A stretch of 64,000 nucleotides of DNA from positions 682,001 to 746,000 of the forward strand of contig JAJTUQ010000010.1 in NCBI GenBank assembly GCA_021399445.1. The letters are read 5' to 3'. Shown here piece by piece: positions 56,134 through 64,000 of the stretch (its first letter is position 1; the number at the start of each line of letters is the position of its first letter). This DNA comes from Xylogone sp. PMI_703 (taxonomy: Eukaryota > Ascomycota > Leotiomycetes). The translations under genes and the position numbers were made by a program. The notes beneath the pieces are model-generated. The model made no database searches and had not been told where the DNA came from. It worked only from the letters and a program-made list of their open reading frames with translations.

Positions 56134-57798
56134 ATGTCTACTCAGTCTGCTCTTGCAGTCCAACCGCCGGGGATTCAGTGTGCTGATACGAAAGCCGAGC
56201 ATGAGGAGAACATACTTGACGACTCTCAGCCGGAGGTCAAATGCCGACAGATCCACGGTATTCGCTGGCTGGCCATCTGCGTCGCTCTCTACGCCAGCTG
56301 CATTCTTTATGGACTCGATACCACTATCGCGGCGGATGTTCAGGGTTCCGTCGTTGAGCAGTTTGGTCACGTTGAACAACTGGCGTGGGTTGGAGCAGGA
56401 TTTCCTCTTGGCTCCGTATGTGTCATCCTCCCACTTGGAAACCTGTACAGCGCTTTCAATATCAAATGGGTCTTCTTCACAACCGTGGTCCTTTTCGAGG
56501 TCGGCTCAGTTATTTGTGGAGCCGCTCCAACCATGAGTACTTTGATAGTCGGTCGTGTTATCGCCGGTATAGGAGGCAGCGGAATCTACCTTGGCTCCTT
56601 GAACTACTTCTTGGCCATGGCGGCGCCAGAGGAACGCAGCTTTTATATGGCACTTATTGGAAGCTGTTGGGGCGTCGGTGCCATCTTGGGTCCTGTCATT
56701 GGTGGAGCATTTGCAATCTCCTCAGCCACTTGGCGGTGGGCATTCTACATTAATCTTGTCATCTTTGCTCTTTCGGCTCCCGCTTATGTCTTTTGCCTTC
56801 CCTCGATTCATCCTTCCCAAGGCGTCAGTGTACGAGCACGGATCGCCCGTCTTGACTTTGTCGGTTTTCTCCTTGGTGCTGGCACCTGGGTTACATTTCT
56901 CCTGGCGATATCGATGGCAGGCGGGCAATGGGAGTGGGATGATGGAAGGACCATCGCCACTTTTGTTGTTTTTGGAGTCACCTTAATCGCATATGTTGTC
57001 CAGCAGGCCTCCGCCCTCTTCACGAGCAAAGCTCACCGTGCATTCCCGGCCCATCTATTGCGCGAACGCACCCAAGTCCTTCTCTATATCGAGACCTCGG
57101 CGGGCATCACGACTCTCTACGTTGCCATGTATTTCATTCCCATTTATTTCCAGTTCACGAACGGAGATAGTGCCCTGAAAGCAGCTGTTCGTTTGCTTCC
57201 TTTTGTTATCGTTGCCATTTCGGTAAATCTGGCATCGGGATATTTTCTCAGCGCCATAAAGGTGTATATGTTGATCTACATCATTGGTGGTATCTTCTTG
57301 ACGGTCGGCGGCGCCCTCCTTACCACCTACCTTGATCCATCCACGTCAACTGGAACCATTTACGGCTTGTGCGTGGTCACAGCCATCGGCAGTGGCCTGG
57401 CCATGTTGACTGGCTATTCAATTGCTTCGCTTACAACGAAACCGGAGAATGCTGGGGCGGCCCTTAGCATGCAGAACGTGTCGCAACTCGGAGGCTAGGT
57501 CATTGCCCTCGCAGTTGCGGGCCAGATCTTTCATTCGACGGCAGTTAGAAATCTACGGTCTGTCCTGTCTGGCCAGAATTTTTCGGAACAGGACATCGAA
57601 AGCGCCGTTGCTGGCGTTCAGAGCAAGGTGCTGGACCAAGTGCACGGGCCGTTGCGTGAGGAGGTCATCGGGGCTCTTGTGAACGCGATGCAAAAGGTGT
57701 TTGTATTGATTCCTGTGGCAGGGGGCATCATGCTCCTGGCGGCGCTGTGTATGAAGCGGGAGAAGCTTTTCGGGGTAGCTGCTGTGGCTGCTGCGTAG
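56134..57798 (+). pseudogene. MFS efflux pump, DHA2 (14-TM) type, with in-frame TAG
   Basis: Exporter of the same superfamily as 14368-16487. From the ATG at 56134 (MSTQSALAVQPPG) reading is open to TAG at 57496-57498 (454 aa); the same frame then continues open for about 100 codons to a second stop at 57796-57798 (554 aa in all), with coding-like content including VIALAVAGQIFHST directly after the TAG. Family members usually have Gln-Val-Ile here (QLGGQVIALAV), so a CAG-to-TAG change is the simplest reading. No intron fits at this site. The N-terminal part has GLDTTIAADVQ, GRVIAGIGGSGIYLG and GPVIGGAF. The last two helices would be lost if the stop is real. Alternatives: sequencing error or stop readthrough. 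Confidence 0.85.
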
Positions 57799-58620
57799 CG
57801 TAGCAGTCTCCGCAATACTACCGGTAAGTCAGCGTTTTGTAACAACAGGTAATGTACCAGGCCCGCGGCGACTGATTTTACTATTTTTGCGTATAGACAG
57901 TCCAAGTGAAGAAGAGAGGATATGCTCCCATGCAAGGTAGGTAGCTGGACAAGCTGCTGCCTTCATGCATGTATGTACACTGAATAAGTAGGTAGAATAG
58001 AAAAGTGCTCCAATTATCGAATTTTCATCCCAATCACGACTGTACATACAATCCTGAGGTGCGCTTCTAAGATGTTGATGGCAGCTTCGTTGCTAAGTAG
58101 CAATGTAGTGTTGTAGTGTACTTACTAAGTCACACTCCTGCATTCTGTGTTTAGCATCCACAACTCAACGCAGGCAGGAAAGAACCCAGGGCCCTCGATT
58201 TCCCGCCCTGTCAAACCGAGCATTCGAGCAGTAGAAGCGTTCGGGAAGGAGGGCCGACAGGACTAAAGTTTGACGAGTAGAGAGAGGGAGGGGCAGCGTG
58301 GGCTTTATAGGCGTCGTAAAGTGGCAGCTTGCCCGCGTGTGTGCTGAAGGCATCATGTCATTTTTATACTGGCTGGGGTCTAAAGCCTGTCGGGCTCATT
58401 GAAATTAAGCCATACAAAGTAGACGGTAATCAATGTAGTTACTTAACTATTATACCCAGAGTATGGTCTGTTAGCTGGCAACAATGCTGCTCAACCTGTC
58501 GATTACTGGTTAAACTTAAAGGTACGTGCTATGTTAATCTAGGTTAAAATGCTTACCATTATGCATATTATTAGAGACATATCCCAAATATACCGCGAAT
58601 GACCGTCTGTTAAGCCTCAA
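57799..58620. other. Intergenic
   Basis: 822 bp between convergent genes. No domain in the small open frames. Confidence 0.5.
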
Positions 58621-60396
58621 CTACCCTGAATTCATGCTCCTTATGGGTGATACTCGACATGATGATGCATCTGTCGCAGTAATCAAAGTCAGGACAGACA
58701 GTACATCGGAATCGTATTCCAGTGATCTTCTATCCGAGTCATTAGTTTGAAAAAAAGTAAACTCAACAGAACGATAACATACCCGTTCACATTCGTCACA
58801 TATGTAGTCTGCTTCATTGCTTACAAAATCACTTCCCCAGTCTGTAATATCCAAGACCCATGCCCTCTCATCTCTAATAATATGTTCTTCGATATGTATA
58901 TTCCAAGGGTAGTTGTCGCTGTTCAGACCAGATATCCTATCACCTCTATGAACATACTCACTTTTCTGATACATCCATGATGGATCCATTAGGCCTTCAA
59001 AAGTTTTAGTTCCGTATAGTCCAGATCCACACAGGAGATGCCCGCCATATTGGCAGACAGGATTGAAGTCATTATCAAATCCGACCTTTAAAGTTCGGCC
59101 ACGACCATTATGTGTGTGCCATATTGCCCCTGCAGTTCCATTCGCGCCAATTGGTATTTTCAAAATCCGTTCCACCTCACTCCAGTTATTCCAAGACGTC
59201 ACTTCGAAACGTTTATCCCCAAGATCACTGTTTAGATCACTATTTACGCGGCTTCTACCATCACCCGGTAAAGTTCGAATCCAAAATCCGTACATACGAT
59301 CGATTTCTGGAGGAGAAACTCGAATATTTTGCCGAACATAAATGTTTCTAAATTCAGCTTTTGCGGCTAGACTGATTTCAAAGGTTTGCCTGTCTTTGTC
59401 CTCTAATAGAATTCGGACATATTGGTTACTAACTTCAGGCATAAGTTTCAAGAATATACCAATGCGACTATTTTTGGCGTTCTCAATCTGACAGTCTAGC
59501 GCCGCAAAGTATGTCTCCATGGCCCACGGTATCATGGGCATTTGTATTGACAACCCCATGTTTGTGATCGAGTACGGGATTCGGTTCCATTTCGATGGTG
59601 AGGAGATGATATTTTCACAGCCAGCAAAATCAGAAGGCGAGCTTGCTAAAAGGCCTTGATAGTCATTACTGACTTTCTTCCAAGCAAAAAGGGACTGGTC
59701 ATCGGAATGTTTCAAAATCTCCTCCTGAAGCCGTAGAAATGCTCGTTCGCCCTCTCCATACAACATTGGCATATTCACGCCGAAGATTCCTAGGAGACTA
59801 TAAGCTAGGTCCTCAACTCTCGTCGTCGTCCGCTTAGATGCCCAAGACATTCTTTTCGCAATACTGAAGTTTTCAGGATCTGTTCCATCCAGCGCGGAGA
59901 GTTCTATGCCGGTGACCACTGTGATTATGGTTTTCAGTGTGCTCTTTGATCCAAGGCATGCCCATTCACTATTAAAGAATATCACATTTACAGGTGCGAT
60001 GAGCTCCTGCAGGGTCCAACCTCGTGTGAACCATACACTTTGATTGAAGCTGGAATTATCGGGTGCTTCGCTGCCCTGCACGTCAAACATATACGCATAG
60101 CATATTTTCGCATTTCGATACCATTGATACATTGAGTTTATGGCCTCAGTCAACTCAGCACTACTGCTTTTATCGATGCAGCATGTATCAATCCAAATAT
60201 GCTGCAATTCATCCTTAAGAGCTTGTTCACAGCTTGACTTTATCTTGGAATACCCGGGCTTACCCTGTGCTCTCCCGTTCTGCATATCGCTGAAAGAAAC
60301 TTCTCCGTGTGTCCATTTATGAGAAAGGATTGCATATTCTGGGGTATTCTCGAAGGAGTCCTCGAGCTCCAGCGTTGTCGTGTTGAGAAGTCTCAT
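58621..60396 (-). CDS. HET-domain protein (heterokaryon incompatibility type)
   Basis: Single exon, 591 aa. The N-terminal HET domain reads MRLLNTTTLELE then YAILSHKWTHGEVSF, GYSKIKSSCEQAL, IWIDTCCIDKSSSAELTEAINSMYQWYRNAKICYAYM, and WFTRGWTLQELIAP, all canonical blocks through about residue 150. MSWASKRTTTRVEDLAYSLLGIFGVNMPMLYGEGERAFLRLQEEI follows. The C-terminal half has no WD or NACHT repeats that I can recognise. Proteins with this domain mediate non-self recognition and cell death in filamentous fungi, but many copies in a genome have unknown roles. Separate in function from the metabolite genes. Confidence 0.95.
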   Translation of the reverse strand: MRLLNTTTLELEDSFENTPEYAILSHKWTHGEVSFSDMQNGRAQGKPGYSKIKSSCEQALKDELQHIWIDTCCIDKSSSAELTEAINSMYQWYRNAKICYAYMFDVQGSEAPDNSSFNQSVWFTRGWTLQELIAPVNVIFFNSEWACLGSKSTLKTIITVVTGIELSALDGTDPENFSIAKRMSWASKRTTTRVEDLAYSLLGIFGVNMPMLYGEGERAFLRLQEEILKHSDDQSLFAWKKVSNDYQGLLASSPSDFAGCENIISSPSKWNRIPYSITNMGLSIQMPMIPWAMETYFAALDCQIENAKNSRIGIFLKLMPEVSNQYVRILLEDKDRQTFEISLAAKAEFRNIYVRQNIRVSPPEIDRMYGFWIRTLPGDGRSRVNSDLNSDLGDKRFEVTSWNNWSEVERILKIPIGANGTAGAIWHTHNGRGRTLKVGFDNDFNPVCQYGGHLLCGSGLYGTKTFEGLMDPSWMYQKSEYVHRGDRISGLNSDNYPWNIHIEEHIIRDERAWVLDITDWGSDFVSNEADYICDECERVCYRSVEFTFFQTNDSDRRSLEYDSDVLSVLTLITATDASSCRVSPIRSMNSG

Positions 60397-60971
60397 AGCG
60401 GTGATGAATATAGCTCAGCCTTAACGGAGCCAGACTGATCGGGATTGAGTGGAAACGGATATGATTGCAGCAAGTGTGAGGTACACTCCGGCTCTGCCTG
60501 GTAAACTGGTTTCTCTGTGCGGTCACGAAGGTGCGTCAAAGACAATGTAACCCGCGCGTTCTCAGTATTGGCGGGGTAAAGACACGCAGTCTTTGCTTTT
60601 ATAGCGGGTATAATTTACGGAATAACGGCAGAACAGTACCCGTGTAATATGAGCCCAAGATATACCATCTATCTAGCTCTTCCATTGAAGTTCAATCCAG
60701 ATTAATGAGTTGTATGATATTGAGGGACCTTTGGATCAGCATGTGGTAAGATGAGCCGGGCGCAAATTATAGTCTTCACAGAGTATGACCTTGATAATAT
60801 CTCGTTAATGGTATTTGAAGTCATAAACTAGACCTGAGGTAGAATGGCAGCTTTGAGAATAACAAAATGGTCGTATACCCAGCTAGACAGGATTCGTTGT
60901 GCGTTTTATCATTTAGCCATCGAGGCAACTTTACTCAGTCTTCCCCACCCCAAGTTCTCGGATTTGGTTTA
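60397..60971. other. Intergenic
   Basis: 575 bp with the HET promoter and tail of the EthD-like gene. No gene seen. Confidence 0.5.
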
Positions 60972-61501
60972 TTATGGATTATTAATTTCCTTTTGCCATT
61001 TCTCCCATAGAGCCATTTCTTTATCAGAGTTCACCAAACTATTACCTTCGGTCACGATTTGGTGCTCAATGCCCATGATCACTGTTGCTGCCTCTTTAAA
61101 GATCTTACCAAGGAACTTTTGTTCATCTGGTGCAATCACATTCACATAATATGGATCCGCAAAAGCAGCGAGGTACTTTTCAAAGCTGTTGAATTTAAAA
61201 CTAGCTACACCGCCGAAGGCCAGCGTATTAACTGCTACCGGCGAAGCTCCTTGAAACTGTTGACATATATGTGTTGGAGTGTGGACTTTTGCCAACAGTC
61301 AATATTTTTGAATATGCGGGTACTAGCTGAGATCTACCTATCTAAACATACCTGTGTATATCCAGTCGCACCATGTTTGATGGCTCATGGAGCGATCAAC
61401 GGTGCATGGACATTCTTCCAGTGATCATAAAACTGTTCCTCGGTCAGATCCGATCGGCGACCAATGAATCCGAAAAGACGAATTGGTTTTGTTTCAGACA
61501 T
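60972..61501 (-). pseudogene. EthD-domain protein with in-frame TGA
   Basis: Small ferredoxin-fold (dimeric alpha-beta barrel) protein of the EthD group, about 160 aa if intact. From ATG 61501: MSETKPIRLFGFIGRR then TEEQFYDHWKNVHAPLIAP, the usual N-terminal block with the His-Ala-Pro motif. Codon 39 is TGA (61385-61387) where the family generally has Trp (APWAIKHG). Reading continues in frame to GATGYT, then a GT-AG intron (about 61281-61350) and the second exon with FGGVASFKFNSFEKYLAAFADPYYVNVIAPDEQKFLG, the C-terminal core. A TGG-to-TGA change is the simplest explanation. Sequencing error is the alternative. EthD-like enzymes occur in fungal metabolite clusters as cyclases or decarboxylases. 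Confidence 0.8.
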
Positions 61502-62659
61502 TGCTGTAAATATAGTGATGGGGTAGCACGGGGAGGATTTAGTTATTTGCTATATCGAGAACCAACACCAGTAGTCTGGTATATATAGGGTGATTACCGA
61601 CCCACGAAACACATACTTTCAATCATTCCGCCGCTGGGCCGGAGGAAGGTCTGCAAAATAAGTAGGTATCTGCGAGCTGCTAAGAGCAGTGCGTTTCAAG
61701 CTTCTATCTTACGCATGCAAACAGGCTTTTACACCTCTTATCACCACCAGCCCATGGAAACATCATGTATTATCCATACAGGTTCGGGGGGTTCGAGAAA
61801 ACGAACGATATACTCCGTCCAGTACTTCGGCTGAATGCCAAACGCGAAGCCGCTAAAAGAACCCCGTAGTGACTGGGAGTAAATGTTCAAGCCAGTACGT
61901 GAATGAGCACTCTATTTCTCATCTTTTCTAAGTAAAAGCAATATTTTACTTGGATATTTTATTATCGTCATATTCCATAGGTCTCAAGCTTTAAAGCCAC
62001 ATAGAACTTGTATATAATTATTGATGCAAGCTTAAGAATATTTGTCCCCAAATAAATGCCTTAATTAATAGTGAATCGGAAATTTTATATTTTTGCTTGG
62101 TTAATATCCCTCTGGGCTCTTATATATCTTAGCATTCCAATCTTGGCTCTCTCTAGACTACAATGCTGGGTTGCTTTTAATATGGGGTAAATTACTATAG
62201 CAAATAATAACTAGGCCATTAGCTATGACATGGGTACGTGCAAGCTTTTGTAGAGGTGCCAGTTAGAGTATGGACATTAGCCTGTATTGTAGATCATGGT
62301 GTGTGGAGCTTTGCCTGGGTCATGGCTTTGGACTATCACCGGTCCTTGTATAGAATTCAGAGCATATACTCGATTGCGAAAGAAATACACATCGGTGCTC
62401 GAGCTATTTCATGTCGCTGGGCCTTGAAAATTGAGGCCTCCCATGAGACTCCCACACGAGGAAGCCTGAATGAGAGCTCTATGGCTAGGTAATGGTCGCA
62501 CGACATCACGCATAAGCCATCACAGTTCCACCAGTCCCGGGCATATTGACCTGCATATTCTCTCACTTTATCTTCCACCCTGCCTAACATCCCAATGATA
62601 AATACTTTCCAGAGCCTTTGCATCAGGACAGCTCATCAACATAGCATCGGTTTTATATT
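61502..62659. other. Intergenic
   Basis: 1.16 kb, including an AT-rich part at 61920-62200. A frame at 62238-62492 (+) has no recognisable domain. The promoter of the TPR-SET gene lies at its right end. Confidence 0.5.
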
Positions 62660-64000
62660 ATGGATATCAGTGACGTCTCCGAAGTTCCTCAGTACATACA
62701 ACTCCTCCAGCAACAACGGAAGACTCTGCGTGATGCCCAATCTCGCAAAGGACAGCGCCCCAAGGGGAGAAAATCTCGCGATGAGCTGCAACTACAGTTC
62801 ATGTTTCGGCACATATTGAAACGGGAGAAACCTGAATTCGGCTTAAGAACTACATTTTTACCTCCGGCATACGGTCCATGCACCAAGGCTCTACGTGACT
62901 TGAAGAAGATAATGATTGATGACCTAGTTCTTGAAACTCACCATCGCGGAAATTACCTCGTGCTGCGATCCATCACTCCTCCAGATCGGTTGAATGCTAT
63001 AATGGCAGTTGTGGAGGACGAAAATAATGATGCTCTCATACTGCAATTATATCACCAGGAAGATGAGGGTGGGCGTAGTGCGGAAGAGATTCTCAGGGAA
63101 GGCACGGTTATTATTGTGAAAGAGCCCTATCTGAAACTAATGTCCGATGGGGAGTATGGCATTCGGGTAGATCACCTCTCGGATACCATTCTACTCCTGG
63201 AGGGTGATGATCGGATCCCAATATGCTGGCAGTCAAGGTTTATAGAGGTCGACATTCCTGCTGAAAAATTGAAGGAGAGAGGGAATGAAGCTTTTAACAA
63301 ATCTAGCTACTACGATGCAGTCAAATAGTAAGGTTCCCAATTCTACATACGTGATTATAAGTCTGACTATACAAATAGCTACACAAACGCGCTTAGCTCT
63401 TCACCCACGGCGGAAGAGGCTATAAGCATAAAACTAAATCGCTCGCTTGCATATATTAGGAGAGGGCAGTTCGAAAGTGCACTATCTGATCTCGACGGCG
63501 TCTTGGAATCCTCGAATGCATCTGAAAAGGGTTTATATCGTAAGGCTCAAGCTTTATACTATCTTCAACGATACAGAGAATGTTGCGAGGTAGTGAATGG
63601 GCTTCGCAGGGCATTCCCAAACAATAAAGAGGCTAGTAGTCTTCTAACCAGGTCCATTGAGCGGTTAGTGGAGCAGGAGAAAGGTAAATACAAGTTTAAG
63701 CAAATGTACAGCGAGGCAGCTAAACTTCGCCCGCCGCTTCTGGATCATTCTACGTTTGTCGGGCCAGTTTCGATCCAAACAGCCGCGTCAAAAGGACGTG
63801 GGCTCTTTACTACCAAAGCGGTCAAGGCCGGCGATCTTTTATTGTGTGAAAAGGCATTTGCGCATTCATTCATCGATCAAGAAAATCGTAGCCCCAACAG
63901 CAAAATGACTCTGTTGATTCATACTGACAGTGATAGCCTATATATGGGAGGAAGGGCAGATCTCATTGAGACTATGCTCCAAAAGCTTCACCGGAACCCT
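62660..64000 (+). CDS. TPR and SET domain protein (3' part beyond window)
   Basis: Starts MDISDVSEVPQYIQLLQQQRKTLRD. A 180-residue N-terminal region of basic character (KGQRPKGRKSRDELQ) precedes TPR repeats: AEKLKERGNEAFNKSSYYDAVKYYTNALSS, IKLNRSLAYIRRGQFESALSDLDGVL and GLYRKAQALYYLQRYRECCEVVNGL. One intron (63328-63378) lies inside the first repeat. The start of a SET domain follows, VSIQTAASKGRGLFTTKAVKAGDLLLCEKAFAHSF, the usual N-SET fold with the GRGLF motif. The reading frame is open to the window end, so the remaining SET, with the catalytic NHxC and GEELT-like parts, is missing. Family members are lysine methyltransferases of histone or other protein substrates. Confidence 0.9.

Noticed and set aside
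62238..62492. 84-aa ORF
   Set aside because: No domain, no intron structure, and it precedes the TPR-SET promoter.
1..64000. Core biosynthetic enzyme (PKS, NRPS, terpene cyclase, DMATS)
   Set aside because: I searched all long frames for their signatures and found none. The MDR reductase and P450s alone do not imply a PKS.
1..64000. tRNA, rRNA and CRISPR features
   Set aside because: None recognised by eye; a tRNA scan could still reveal a tRNA that I missed.

Overview
This window looks like nuclear DNA from a filamentous ascomycete (Pezizomycotina). Genes are broken by short spliceosomal introns (about 48-100 nt) with GTAAGT-like donors and CTAAC-like branch sites. There are five Zn2Cys6 (fungal binuclear zinc cluster) regulators, a HET-domain protein and typical fungal MFS pumps and P450s. 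I cannot assign species or class. I saw no rRNA, tRNA, CRISPR or recognisable transposon.

Left block (about 1-27.3 kb): a dense group of tailoring-type genes. In order: the 5' part of an MFS transporter (-), a BAHD/condensation-fold acyltransferase (-), aldehyde dehydrogenase (+), GMC oxidoreductase (+), Zn2Cys6 regulator (-), short-chain dehydrogenase (+), 14-TM-type MFS efflux pump (+), cytochrome P450 (-), secreted BBE-like FAD oxidase (+), a second paralogous acyltransferase (-), and a zinc-less MDR/quinone-oxidoreductase-type reductase (+). Several promoters share the word TCGGAGT/ACTCCGA, including a perfect 15-bp triple repeat in the P450/oxidase promoter. No polyketide synthase, NRPS, terpene cyclase or DMATS is present, so this is either a tailoring arm of a larger cluster or a backbone-less modification/catabolic pathway. 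It is the best candidate here for an undescribed system.

Middle block (28-43 kb): a second Zn2Cys6 regulator, a secreted alpha-carbonic anhydrase, a secreted type-B carboxylesterase, a GH127 beta-L-arabinofuranosidase-like enzyme, and a regulator combining C2H2 fingers with a Zn2Cys6 domain.

Right block (44-64 kb): a TRI12-like MFS transporter divergent from a second P450, a Zn2Cys6 regulator, a classical SDR, a fifth Zn2Cys6 regulator divergent from an MFS pump with an in-frame TAG, a HET-domain protein, an EthD-like gene with an in-frame TGA, and the 5' part of a TPR-SET protein running off the window.

Recurring oddities: two genes whose frame-preserving splice acceptor is not AG (P450 at 17.4-19.1 kb, regulator at 9.0-10.9 kb), two with single-codon nonsense changes (MFS at 56.1 kb, EthD at 61 kb), and two probable GC-AG introns. 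Divergent gene pairs with shared promoters are common, and the TF/MFS promoter at 55.6-56.1 kb holds two copies of an 18-bp near-palindrome.
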